Assembly: GCA_016125405.1 (NCBI GenBank)
Contig: WGLW01000019.1
Location: forward strand, 1-64,000
Origin: Alphaproteobacteria bacterium
GTDB taxonomy: Bacteria > Pseudomonadota > Alphaproteobacteria > Caulobacterales > Hyphomonadaceae
Length of the DNA: 64,000 bases
Direction: 5' to 3'
How positions within the stretch are numbered: the stretch's first letter is position 1; each line of letters opens with the position of its first letter. Below are positions 38,095 to 46,259 of the stretch, one piece after another. The notes beneath the pieces were generated by a model that was not told the origin of the DNA, made no database searches, and was given only the letters and a program-made list of their open reading frames with translations. The translations under genes and the position numbers were made by a program.

Positions 38095-39999
38095 CTACTT
38101 CCCGTCCACCGAATAGGCCAGCAGGACGTTGGTGCCGTTGCCGCCGACGCCGCCGGCGCCGTCATGGCCGGAGGTGACGTACACCATGCCGTTGGCGATG
38201 GTCGGACCGTTGCCGTCGATGCCGCCGCCGGGCTGATCGGCGACGCCATTCACGGTCGCGTAGGTGCGCGAGGTCGTGGAGTCCTCCCACAGCAGCTTGC
38301 CCTTGGCCGTGCCATAGGCGCGGAACCAGCCGTCGACCGTGCCCTCGAACACGACGCCCGGCATCACGGCCGGAGCCGCCGACATCGCATTGAAGCAAGC
38401 GCCAGGCATCCGCCCTTTCTTGAGAACGCAGGGCGCCTGGGGCGGCGTCACGTGCCAGATCATCCGGCCGTTGGCGGGATTGAGCGCGGTGAGACCCGGC
38501 TTCGCCTCCGGTTGCTTTTCCACGAACTCGCCCGGTAGTCCCTTGGCGCGGACATAGGCGTCGATCATGTTCACGATGTCTGAATTGCCCGCGTAGAGCG
38601 CCTTGTCGTCGGCAGCGATGCCCCACTCGATGCCGCCCAGCGCGCCGCCCGCACCTGTTGCGTATTTCCACAGGAGCTTTCCGGTGTCGGCGTCCATACC
38701 GTAGGCAATCGACGACTTCTGACCCGACAGGATCACCTGCTTGCCGCTCGGCAGCGTGAACAGGATGGGCGAAGCGCCGAAGTCATAGTCGGGGCCGACA
38801 GGCGTCGGGCAATTGACCCCGGGTTTGGCGCCGGTGCAGCCCATGATGAAGTTGTCGTTCTGCGTCACCTGGTTCGACCATTTCACCGCTCCGGTCTTCA
38901 TGTCGATTGCGACGATGGCGTCCGTGCCCTTGGTCGGGGCGTCGGTGTAGGAATCCCCGGTTGCGACATAAACCACGCCGCGAACCGGATCAGGGGTCGG
39001 CGTCGACCAGATCGCCGCGCCGGCCGGACCCTGAATGTCGTTGCCCTTGGCGTTCTTGCGGATGGGCTGCATCGGCTCGGTGATCATCGGCGTCTTCCAC
39101 TGGGTCTTGCCGGTGGCGAGATCGAGCGCCACGAGACTGCCGCGGAAGGAACAGCACACATAGTTGGGCGACTGGCTGATCGCTTCTTCACCCGAGGTGA
39201 TCGGCACGAAGACCTGCTGGCCCGACACGACCGGCGAGCCCGTTATGCCCGAAGCGCGATGATCCTCGAGCTTGTCGCTGGACCAGATCGCCTTGCCGGT
39301 TTCAGCGTCGAACGCCGTCACGACCTTGGAACTCTGCCCGACGACCATCATCCAGCCCGACGGCGACAGGTTCGACTCAAACACTGCCGGCGTGTTTCGC
39401 GCGGAGACCCCATCGACCGTGTAGTGCGTGCAACCCGTTTTGGCGTCCAGCGCATACATCTTCGTGCGACTGAGCATCCACAACCAGTCACCAATCACCA
39501 CCGGCTGGGCGTTGCCATTGCCGGGGATCGAGAACGCCCACTTCACCTTCAGCTTCGGCACATCGGCTGCGCTGATCCCGGGCTCGGGTTGATAGCGGCT
39601 GTTGGAGATGTCGTGACCCGCCATCGGCCAGTCGCCAGCGGCCGCCATGATCGGCGGCGTTGTCTTGCACATGTCGTCATTTTCGGCCGTCGCCCCGCCA
39701 TCCTGCGGCGACAGGAACATCGCGAGGGATTGCTTCTGCGACTCGGAGAGGCCGGCCGCCATCGGCGTCATCACGCCCGTGGTCATCGAGGCGATGATCT
39801 GTGCATGCGTCCGCGACGCGAGATCGGTGCGGGTCGGCGCGCGGTCGACCGCCGGCTCGTGGCAGTTCTTGCAACGTGCGGTAAAGATCGCCTCGCCATC
39901 CTGAGCGGACGGCGCGTCCTGCGCGAATGAGGGCGTGGCCATGACGCCCGCGGTCGCCGCCATTGCGGCGATCACCGCGATCAATCTCGTGCCGTTCAT
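38095..39999 (-). CDS. periplasmic PQQ-dependent dehydrogenase with N-terminal cytochrome c
   Basis: Probable secreted quinoprotein. 634 residues. Signal peptide ends PSFAQ; a small cytochrome c domain follows with heme motif CKNCHEP and distal Met region (MTPMAAGLSESQKQSLAMF). An eight-bladed PQQ propeller makes up the rest (KVVTAFDAETGKAIWSSDKL, SLVALDLATGKTQWKTPM). Adjacent cysteines in YVCCSFRGS match the vicinal disulfide of PQQ alcohol dehydrogenases. Architecture is like polyvinyl-alcohol dehydrogenase; true substrate unknown. GGAG is five bases before the ATG. Confidence 0.85.
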   Translation of the reverse strand: MNGTRLIAVIAAMAATAGVMATPSFAQDAPSAQDGEAIFTARCKNCHEPAVDRAPTRTDLASRTHAQIIASMTTGVMTPMAAGLSESQKQSLAMFLSPQDGGATAENDDMCKTTPPIMAAAGDWPMAGHDISNSRYQPEPGISAADVPKLKVKWAFSIPGNGNAQPVVIGDWLWMLSRTKMYALDAKTGCTHYTVDGVSARNTPAVFESNLSPSGWMMVVGQSSKVVTAFDAETGKAIWSSDKLEDHRASGITGSPVVSGQQVFVPITSGEEAISQSPNYVCCSFRGSLVALDLATGKTQWKTPMITEPMQPIRKNAKGNDIQGPAGAAIWSTPTPDPVRGVVYVATGDSYTDAPTKGTDAIVAIDMKTGAVKWSNQVTQNDNFIMGCTGAKPGVNCPTPVGPDYDFGASPILFTLPSGKQVILSGQKSSIAYGMDADTGKLLWKYATGAGGALGGIEWGIAADDKALYAGNSDIVNMIDAYVRAKGLPGEFVEKQPEAKPGLTALNPANGRMIWHVTPPQAPCVLKKGRMPGACFNAMSAAPAVMPGVVFEGTVDGWFRAYGTAKGKLLWEDSTTSRTYATVNGVADQPGGGIDGNGPTIANGMVYVTSGHDGAGGVGGNGTNVLLAYSVDGK

Positions 40000-40178
40000 G
40001 AAGTCTCCTGCCACTAATAAAAGAGCGACTCTGGCGCTTTCTGCCGCACTATTAGCGAAGAGGACCGCCCCTGCACAATGACGCAAGTGTGAGGCGCCCT
40101 GCCGGACCTGAAATCCGCGCATCCATCGGGTGTTCCGGGCGACTTCACCTGCGCCCCCGGGGTTGCTATCTCCCGCTC

Positions 40179-40373
40179 ATGCCCCAGCCCATCAAGACGC
40201 CCTGCATCAAGGTCTGCGTGGTCGACGGCCAGTCGGGGCATTGCCTGGGCTGCGGGCGCACCCTGAACGAGATCGCCCGGTGGGCCGTGTTCACCGAGGA
40301 CCAGCGCGAGCAGGTACTTGCCCTCCTGCCGCCACGGATCGAGGCGCTGAAAGCCGCAGGGAAGCTGGGATGA
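40179..40373 (+). CDS. DUF1289 family protein
   Basis: 64 residues with the family cysteines TPCIKVCVVDGQ and HCLGCGRTLNEIARWAVFTE, which could bind an Fe-S cluster or zinc. Start set at the ATG giving the normal short N-terminus (MPQPIKTPC). First of three tightly packed genes ending in an aspartic protease; such genes are often neighbours in this class. Confidence 0.88.
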   Translation: MPQPIKTPCIKVCVVDGQSGHCLGCGRTLNEIARWAVFTEDQREQVLALLPPRIEALKAAGKLG

Positions 40374-40377
40374 CCGG

Positions 40378-40647
40378 GTGAGGACGCGGACCATCCTCCT
40401 GTGGCTGGCGCTCGGACTTGGGGCCGTTGTGGCGATCCTCCTGCGGCCGCTGTTTGGTCCCTCCGGCTCCCCCTGTCGCCAGTACGACAGCGCCCGGCTG
40501 GTTTATCTTCTTGTTTATGCACTTGCGATATCGGGAACCCTGTGGGTCTCCCTCCGCAACCAGGGATGGAAGGCCCTTCGCTACGTCGTTATCTGGCTTG
40601 CGATCGGCGGGCTGATCGCCCTTCTTTATCTGGTGACGCACCATTGA
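40378..40647 (+). CDS. small two- to three-helix membrane protein
   Basis: 89 residues, GTG start four bases after the DUF1289 stop. Helices: ILLWLALGLGAVVAILLRPL, YLLVYALAISGTLWVSL, YVVIWLAIGGLIALLYLV. No named family. Its stop codon overlaps the TTG start of the next gene, so it is coupled to the protease and may be its membrane partner. Confidence 0.75.
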   Translation: MRTRTILLWLALGLGAVVAILLRPLFGPSGSPCRQYDSARLVYLLVYALAISGTLWVSLRNQGWKALRYVVIWLAIGGLIALLYLVTHH

Positions 40648-41168
40648 GACACGGCATCGTCCCCGCTCTCATCTTTTTTGCCCTGGCCGCCGCCGGCCTG
40701 ATGGCGGCCCGCGACATGCTGACGAGCCGCGCCGCCGTCGCTGAAGCGCCCGCCGCCACCGAAACGTCTCAGCCGACAGCGCCAACATCCTCGCCGCTCG
40801 GCCGCTCCGCCCTGCTGCACAAGGAGCGCGACGGCCACTACTGGACCACAGCCGTGGTCAACGGCATGCCGACGCGCTTCATCGTCGATACCGGCGCCAG
40901 TGTTGTCGCCCTCACCCGACATGACGCCGAACGGATCGGCATCGACGTCAACGCCCTGCCCCGCACCGCGCAGATCTCGACCGCCAACGGGAAGGTCAAG
41001 GCGGGCGTCGCGATGCTGGACACTATCTCCATCGACTCTGTCGAGGTGACCCACGTCCAGGCCGTCGTCCTCGACGACGGCCTGGAACAGTCGCTGCTGG
41101 GAATGAGCTTCCTCAACAAGCTGCACGAGTGGAACGCCACCTCGGACGCTATGGTCATCCGGCAATAG
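40644..41168 (+). CDS. membrane-anchored retropepsin-like aspartic protease (clan AA)
   Basis: 174 residues. N-terminal helix IVPALIFFALAAAGLMAARD, Ala/Pro/Thr linker, then a single retropepsin-type domain: HYWTTAVVNGMPTRFIVDTG with active-site DTGASVVALT, and GLEQSLLGMSFLNKL. Active as a homodimer in the family. The start is taken as TTG at 40644, overlapping the upstream stop; the open frame further upstream is a shadow. Ends 14 bases inside the convergent dusA gene. Confidence 0.82.
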   Translation: MRHGIVPALIFFALAAAGLMAARDMLTSRAAVAEAPAATETSQPTAPTSSPLGRSALLHKERDGHYWTTAVVNGMPTRFIVDTGASVVALTRHDAERIGIDVNALPRTAQISTANGKVKAGVAMLDTISIDSVEVTHVQAVVLDDGLEQSLLGMSFLNKLHEWNATSDAMVIRQ

Positions 41169-42165
41169 CGTCTTCAGCTTCGCGCAGGGTCGGCGCAACA
41201 GCATCCAGCGCCGCATCATAGACAGCGATGGCCGCTGGGCCCTTCGCGCCCGGCGCGCCCTCCGACAGGATACGCCGCCACTGGCGCGCGCCGGGCCGCC
41301 CGGCGAACAGGCCCAGCATATGGCGCACCATTGCGTGTAACGGGACGCCTTCGTCCAGCCGGCCCACAATCCAGGGCCGAAAGTCCAGCGCCGCCTGATG
41401 CGGCGTGCGCGCGGGCGACATCTCGCCGAAGAAGCGGCGATCAACCTCCAGCAGCAGAGCCGGCGTCTGGTAGGCGGCGCGGCCCAGCATGACGCCATCG
41501 ACGCGTGGCAGTTGCTTCGCAGCGATGTCGAGATCACCCAGTCCGCCGTTGAGAACGATCTCCAGGTCGGGGCGGGCGCGCTTCAGTTCGGCCACGATGT
41601 CATAGTCAAGCGGCGGCTTCTCGCGATTTTCTTTTGGGCTCAGTCCGTTCAGCCACGCCTTGCGGGCATGAACAATAAAGATTGTCGTACCCGCCGCAGC
41701 GATCCTCTCGACAAAAGAGAACAGCCGGTCGCGTGGATCGTCATCGTCGACCCCGAGCCGGTGTTTCACCGTGACCGGAACGGAGACGGCTTCGCGCATC
41801 GCGGAGAGGCAATCGGCCACCAGGTCCGGTTCGCGCATCAGACAGGCTCCGAACGCGCCCGACTGAACCCGTTCGGAGGGGCAGCCCACATTCAGGTTGA
41901 TTTCGCGATATCCGAACTGTTCGGCGATCCGCGCCGCCTCGGCGAGTTTGGCAGGCTCCGATCCACCCAGTTGCAACGCCACGGGATGCTCGGCCTCGTC
42001 GAACCCCAAGAGCCGGTCCCGCGCGCCGCGCAGAACGGCATCGGCCGTTACCATCTCGGTATAGAGCAGCGCACGCTTCGTGAGGGCGCGATGGAACGCC
42101 CGGCAATTCCGGTCGGTCCAGTCCATCATGGGGGCGGTACAAAATTTGTGATCTAATTTATTCAA
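41155..42165 (-). CDS. dusA: tRNA-dihydrouridine synthase A
   Basis: FMN/NADPH enzyme reducing U20/U20a in tRNA. 336 residues from a TTG start giving MNKLDHKFCTAPMMDWTDRN, which aligns with family N-termini; a TTG 11 codons upstream is an alternative. Catalytic Cys in NLNVGCPSERVQSGAFG; FIVHARKAWLNGLSPKENRE; GGLGDLDIAA; VDGVMLGRAAYQTP. The 5' end and upstream region are strikingly AT-rich compared with the rest of the gene. The 3' end overlaps the protease gene by 14 bases. Confidence 0.93.
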   Translation of the reverse strand: MNKLDHKFCTAPMMDWTDRNCRAFHRALTKRALLYTEMVTADAVLRGARDRLLGFDEAEHPVALQLGGSEPAKLAEAARIAEQFGYREINLNVGCPSERVQSGAFGACLMREPDLVADCLSAMREAVSVPVTVKHRLGVDDDDPRDRLFSFVERIAAAGTTIFIVHARKAWLNGLSPKENREKPPLDYDIVAELKRARPDLEIVLNGGLGDLDIAAKQLPRVDGVMLGRAAYQTPALLLEVDRRFFGEMSPARTPHQAALDFRPWIVGRLDEGVPLHAMVRHMLGLFAGRPGARQWRRILSEGAPGAKGPAAIAVYDAALDAVAPTLREAEDAIAG

Positions 42166-42185
42166 TCTATTGATCTTTTTTGACG

Positions 42186-42218
42186 TCGGTCGGTCCAATA
42201 CAATATTGGACCGACCGA
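42186..42218. promoter_or_regulatory. 33-base perfect palindrome upstream of dusA
   Basis: TCGGTCGGTCCAATA, spacer CAA, then TATTGGACCGACCGA: 15-bp arms with no mismatch. It lies 20 bases before the dusA start and 60 bases after the channel-protein stop (both minus strand). No U tract follows on either strand, so an operator or a stable leader hairpin is more likely than a classical terminator. Confidence 0.7.
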
Positions 42219-42277
42219 ACCGGCCCCGTACTATCGCAAGTATCTAGAGCCGCCAAAGGTGTTCGTTTCGATGTTTG

Positions 42278-43663
42278 CTAGAACTGAAACGTCACATCGG
42301 CGTAGCCATAGGTTGTGTCGCCATTTCCGGCGGCGTTCGGGGCATCCTTGAGAAAGTGTCCATCGAACAGGACAGCTCCGCCGAAATCCAGCCGCACGCT
42401 CTTCGGGATCACCCAGTAACGCGCGCGGACCTGCAGCTGATTGCCGACAAAGCTGCCTGATGAACCTGTCGGATCCACTTCGCCGCCCCGGTCAAAGCGA
42501 TCCTGATCGTCGGCAAGCCATACTGCGCGATAATCGACAAAACCGTCCCAGCGGGCATTGGGCCGGACCTCAAGCTTGACGCCCGGGGCGCTGATGTTGA
42601 CCCGCGAGAGCGCTCCGTAGATGCCGCTTGGTCCCCAGTCCGTCCGCCGCGGCCCATAAAGCGAATCGAAGCGGGTCCATTTGCCGTCGCCCGGATTTCC
42701 GTCGCCGGAGGCATAGTCATAGAACGCCTCGATGCGCGGTTTCCACGGCGCATCGAACGTGCGACCGACACCGGCGTGGAGATATTGGGCTGACACATCG
42801 AGATCCGTCGTGTCCGCCGGGCTCGTCGTTGCGCGCGCCCGACCAAACTGCCATCCGCCTTCGACGTCGAAGTCCCACTGATCGACGGCGGGTGATTTGA
42901 GCAACCTGACGCCGGGCGTGTAAAGGCGCCGGTTTCGTGTCGGCTGGCTCGCGCTATCGTCTTCGTCCAGGCCATAAAAGAAGACTTCGGCATCGACCCC
43001 GCCGAGCGCCTTCGGTCGCTCATAGTAGAGCCCCCAGAAGCGCAGATCGGAATTTTCTTTGTCGAACTTGAACTTGTTGTCGAGCAATGACGCCTGATCG
43101 GCCGGGCGCCGGTCATGGGGCAGCGTGTAAAACGCCGTGAAATTGCCGCCAGCCTCACCGGTCCACCCAAAACGCACTCCGGTGAACGCATTTGTCGTGT
43201 TGCGGAAGTTGTTCCGCCCGACAAGCCTTCCCGAGCCGAGATTCAGGGTGAAGCGCCCAAGTTCGAGATCCGACGACTTGCCGCCAAATGTCTTGCCGAG
43301 ATCGAAGCCGATATACGCCTGGATCGGCTCGAAGACATCGACCTCGCCCGTGCTGATCGAACTGCCAGCGTCGGCGAGATAGCCGCGGGAATCCTCGACC
43401 TCCAGACCTGCGCGCACGTGTTCGCCCTTGAACTCGGTTAGCAGCGTCGTCCGGAGACTGAGCAACTGATCGCTGGGGCTCCGGCCAACCCGATACTGAC
43501 CGTCGAGCGTTTCGTAGCGCGCGCGGAACGTTCCTTCGATGCGCACCCAATCGGGAAGATCGGCCGCATCGTGGAGCGTCCACGGATCGGCGGACGCGGG
43601 CGCCGCTCCCGGCCAGGCGGCCAGCAGAACAGCGCCGGAAATCATGAACAAGCGAGCCGCCAT
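42278..43663 (-). CDS. outer-membrane channel (alginate-export/porin-like beta barrel)
   Basis: 461 residues. Signal peptide (FMISGAVLLAAWPGAAPASA), then alternating beta-strand segments rich in Asp/Arg (FRARYETLDGQYRVGR, LLSLRTTLLTEFKGEHVRAG, FEPIQAYIGFDLGK, RLVGRNNFRNTTNAFTGVRF) and a C-terminal aromatic (YGYADVTFQF), typical of outer-membrane barrels. It is divergent from an Rrf2 regulator and beside sulfate-transport genes, so it may admit sulfate or an organosulfur anion; this is inference. GGAGG seven bases before the ATG. Confidence 0.82.
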   Translation of the reverse strand: MAARLFMISGAVLLAAWPGAAPASADPWTLHDAADLPDWVRIEGTFRARYETLDGQYRVGRSPSDQLLSLRTTLLTEFKGEHVRAGLEVEDSRGYLADAGSSISTGEVDVFEPIQAYIGFDLGKTFGGKSSDLELGRFTLNLGSGRLVGRNNFRNTTNAFTGVRFGWTGEAGGNFTAFYTLPHDRRPADQASLLDNKFKFDKENSDLRFWGLYYERPKALGGVDAEVFFYGLDEDDSASQPTRNRRLYTPGVRLLKSPAVDQWDFDVEGGWQFGRARATTSPADTTDLDVSAQYLHAGVGRTFDAPWKPRIEAFYDYASGDGNPGDGKWTRFDSLYGPRRTDWGPSGIYGALSRVNISAPGVKLEVRPNARWDGFVDYRAVWLADDQDRFDRGGEVDPTGSSGSFVGNQLQVRARYWVIPKSVRLDFGGAVLFDGHFLKDAPNAAGNGDTTYGYADVTFQF

Positions 43664-43745
43664 CAATCGTCCTCCAGCAGGTTGATGACTTATCACGACC
43701 ATCTCGACCGATTTTGTCAAGTTATATGGATGGCCTACCCTGTGC

Positions 43746-43785
43746 TTGCAAATCGGCGATTCCTCATGCTATCTCGACAATCTCA
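43746..43785 (+). promoter_or_regulatory. promoter and candidate operator for the Rrf2 gene
   Basis: TTGCAA (43746-43751), 17-base spacer, CTATCT (43769-43774), followed at once by TCGACAATCTCA (43774-43785). The last box recurs, with one change, upstream of sbp (TTGACAATCTCA at 44311-44322), suggesting autoregulation and shared control. A GC-rich foldable leader (GGGG-caa-CCCC within CCTGA...TCAGG, 43803-43833) follows. Confidence 0.4.
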
Positions 43786-43862
43786 ATAGACTTAATAGAA
43801 ATCCTGAGGGGCAACCCCGGATCCCGGTTCAGGGGCCCGCAGGAGGGATGATCGCAAGACAG

Positions 43863-44297
43863 ATGATTTCGCAGAAAGCCAAGTACGCCCTGCGCGCCAT
43901 CATGGCGCTGGCCGGGACGAAAGAGCCGGTCCTGATCGGCGACATCGCCGAGCAGGAAAACATACCGAAACGGTTCCTTGAACAGATCCTGCTCGACCTC
44001 AAACACCAGGGACTGGTGATGAGTCGAAGAGGCCGTATCGGCGGCTATTTTCTCGTACGACCGCCTGAAGACATCACGATCGGCGAAGTGCTTCGAACGA
44101 TCGACGGTCCCCTCGCGCCGCTCCCTTGTCTTTCCAAGATGGCCTACCGGGCGTGCGATGATTGCGATGACGAAGCGACGTGCCGTGTGAAGGCGCTGTT
44201 TGCCGACGTTGCCGAGGCGACGCGGCGAGCGCTCGACCAGACCACCTTCGCAGACGCCATCGCAAAAAAACATCCGCTGGTCCGCGCCCGGCGTTGA
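43863..44297 (+). CDS. Rrf2-family transcriptional regulator with clustered cysteines
   Basis: 144 residues from MISQKAKYALRAIMALAGTK. Winged helix with IGDIAEQENIPKRFLEQILL and recognition helix SRRGRIGGYFLVRPPEDITI, then PCLSKMAYRACDDCDDEATC, four cysteines suited to an Fe-S cluster or thiol switch. An ATG five codons upstream (43848) is possible, but its AGGAGGG is too close; neither start has ideal spacing. Between the channel and sbp genes; probably a sulfur-status regulator of this locus. Confidence 0.88.
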   Translation: MISQKAKYALRAIMALAGTKEPVLIGDIAEQENIPKRFLEQILLDLKHQGLVMSRRGRIGGYFLVRPPEDITIGEVLRTIDGPLAPLPCLSKMAYRACDDCDDEATCRVKALFADVAEATRRALDQTTFADAIAKKHPLVRARR

Positions 44298-44309
44298 CTT
44301 CACTCCGCA

Positions 44310-44352
44310 GTTGACAATCTCACGTAACTCGGTCGGGATATGTGAGATCAAC
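44310..44352 (+). promoter_or_regulatory. candidate Rrf2 operator upstream of sbp
   Basis: GTTGACAATCTCAC (44310-44323) and the near-inverted copy GTGAGATCAAC (44342-44352) flank 18 bases. The left half contains TTGACA, usable as a -35 element, and shares 11 of 12 bases with the box upstream of the regulator gene. The right half lies just before the sbp ribosome-binding site. Confidence 0.4.
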
Positions 44353-44365
44353 AGCGGAGCCCATC

Positions 44366-45394
44366 ATGTCCATTTGGAAGATTACTCGCCGCCTCGTGGT
44401 CATCAGCGCTCTATCGCTCGCCGCGATTGCGGGAGGCGCCACGGCGCAGGCGCAGACCACCCTCACCAACGTCTCCTACGATCCGACACGCGAGTTCTAC
44501 AAGGATTTCAACGTCGAGTTCGCCAGGTACTGGAAACAGAAAACCGGCAAGACAGTATCCATCCGGATGTCGCATGGCGGGTCCGGCAAACAGGCGCGAT
44601 CCGTCATTGACGGGCTAGACGCCGACATCGTGACGCTCGCGCTGGCGCCGGACATCGACGCGATCTCCAGCAAGGCCGGGCTGCTGCCTTCGAACTGGCA
44701 ATCGCGCTTGCCCGACAACAGTTCGCCCTACACCTCGACCATTGTGTTTCTTGTGAGGAAGGGAAATCCAAAACACGTCAGAGACTGGGATGATCTGGCG
44801 CGCGACGGCGTGCAGGTGATTACGCCCAACCCGAAGACGTCCGGAGGCGCCCGCTGGAACTATCTGGCTGCGTGGGCCTATGCCGACGAAAAGTTCGACG
44901 GCGATGACACGAAGATCCGGAGCTTTGTCGGGCGCATTTACAAGAATGTTCCCGTGCTCGACACTGGCGCGCGCGGATCGACAATCACTTTCGCGGAGCG
45001 GGGCATCGGCGATGTCCTGATCGCCTGGGAAAACGAGGCCTTCCTCGCGCTCGACGAACTCGGCCCGGGTAAATTCGAGATTGTCGTGCCCTCGATCAGT
45101 GTTCGGGCTGAGCCGCCCGTCGCGCTTCTTGACAAGAATGTCGACCGTCATGGGACGCGCGAGGTGGCGCAGGCTTATCTCGATTACCTCTATTCGCCAG
45201 CAGGGCAGAAGCTTGCCGCGAAACACTATTACCGTCCGTTCAAGCCGGAGTACGCCGACCCGGCCGACCTCAAACGCTTTCCGAACGTGAAGCAGCTCAC
45301 GGTCGCCGACAAGTTTGGCGGCTGGACGAAAACCCAGGCGACGCATTTCGCCGACGGCGGCGTCTTCGACCAGATCTACAAACCGGGTGGCTGA
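44366..45394 (+). CDS. sbp: periplasmic sulfate-binding protein
   Basis: Binds sulfate (or thiosulfate) for the CysTWA ABC importer. 342 residues. Signal peptide ends ATAQA; mature [56 protein letters not shown], and the ligand-site signature [20 protein letters not shown] are characteristic. The start has GGAG six bases upstream. First of a compact sbp-cysT-cysW-cysA operon. Confidence 0.96.
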   Translation: MSIWKITRRLVVISALSLAAIAGGATAQAQTTLTNVSYDPTREFYKDFNVEFARYWKQKTGKTVSIRMSHGGSGKQARSVIDGLDADIVTLALAPDIDAISSKAGLLPSNWQSRLPDNSSPYTSTIVFLVRKGNPKHVRDWDDLARDGVQVITPNPKTSGGARWNYLAAWAYADEKFDGDDTKIRSFVGRIYKNVPVLDTGARGSTITFAERGIGDVLIAWENEAFLALDELGPGKFEIVVPSISVRAEPPVALLDKNVDRHGTREVAQAYLDYLYSPAGQKLAAKHYYRPFKPEYADPADLKRFPNVKQLTVADKFGGWTKTQATHFADGGVFDQIYKPGG

Positions 45395-45404
45395 GAGAGT
45401 CGCG

Positions 45405-46259
45405 ATGCCGATTTCTGCAACCGTCCCCTGGCGGAAGCGACAGAGCGTCATCCCGGGTTTCGGGATGACGCTCGGCTTTACGCTGGCCTATCTCTCACTC
45501 ATCGCGCTGATCCCGCTTGCCGTTCTTCTCTTCCGGGCGGCGGGTATGGGCTGGCACGACTTTGCCGCGCTCGCTGGCGACAAGCGTACGCTTTCAGCGG
45601 TCCGGCTCAGCTTCAGCACCGCGCTCCTTGCCGCGCTCGTGAACGTCGTCATCGGACTTCCCACAGCTTGGGTCCTTGCGCGCTATGACTTTCCGGGGCG
45701 CCGCGTTGTCGATGCGATCATCGATTTGCCGTTTGCCCTGCCAACCGCCGTTGCGGGCATAGCGCTGACTTCGCTCTATGCACCGAATGGCTGGCTTGGG
45801 GCCGGGTTCGCGGCGTTGGGCGTCAAGATCGCCTATACGCCGCTCGGCATCACGCTCGCGCTCATCTTCATCGGACTCCCGTTCATGGTGCGAACGGTTC
45901 AGCCTGTCATCGCTGATCTTGAACCAGACATGGAAGAGGCCGCCGCAACGCTCGGAGCTAACCGCGGACAGACTTTTTCACTCGTCCTCCTCCCACCACT
46001 CCTGCCGGCGATCCTGACCGGTTTCGCGCTCGCTTTCGCGCGAGGCATGGGCGAATACGGCTCGGTGATCTTCATCGCCGGCAACCTTCCTTATGTTTCG
46101 GAAATCGCGCCGCTGCTGATCGTTATTCGGCTGGAAGAGTTCAACTACGAGGCCGCGACCGCCATCGCCGCGATCATCCTTGGCGTTTCCTTCGCATCGC
46201 TGCTGGCGATCAACGTCCTTCAGGCCTGGAGCCGGCGGAGTCTTGGCCATGACAGCTAG
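45405..46259 (+). CDS. cysT: sulfate ABC transporter permease CysT (CysU)
   Basis: 284 residues with six helices. LSFSTALLAALVNVVIGLPT, DLPFALPTAVAGIALTSLYA and the EAA loop DMEEAAATLGANRGQTFSLV mark an ABC importer permease; VIPGFGMTLGFTLAYLSL begins the first helix. Codons 13-23 contain a 13-bp perfect hairpin (see 45443). Starts ten bases after sbp and overlaps cysW by 11 bases. Confidence 0.95.
   Translation: MPISATVPWRKRQSVIPGFGMTLGFTLAYLSLIALIPLAVLLFRAAGMGWHDFAALAGDKRTLSAVRLSFSTALLAALVNVVIGLPTAWVLARYDFPGRRVVDAIIDLPFALPTAVAGIALTSLYAPNGWLGAGFAALGVKIAYTPLGITLALIFIGLPFMVRTVQPVIADLEPDMEEAAATLGANRGQTFSLVLLPPLLPAILTGFALAFARGMGEYGSVIFIAGNLPYVSEIAPLLIVIRLEEFNYEAATAIAAIILGVSFASLLAINVLQAWSRRSLGHDS
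45443..45473. repeat. perfect 13-bp hairpin inside cysT, GTCATCCCG family
   Basis: GAGCGTCATCCCG, loop GGTTT, CGGGATGACGCTC. The arms contain GCGTCATCCCG, the same word found between genes at 20224 and (as GTCATCCCGG) at 34313. It is read through in frame, encoding SVIPGFGMTL, near the cysT 5' end. Confidence 0.75.

Noticed and set aside
42100-42260. Integrated element boundary at dusA
   Set aside because: AT-rich 5' end and palindrome are suggestive, but no integrase gene and no second att-like repeat were found, so no mobile element is annotated.
43801-43847. SAM-type riboswitch upstream of the Rrf2 gene
   Set aside because: The leader folds (GGGG/CCCC within CCTGA/TCAGG), but no conserved SAM-I or SAM-II core bases could be recognised.
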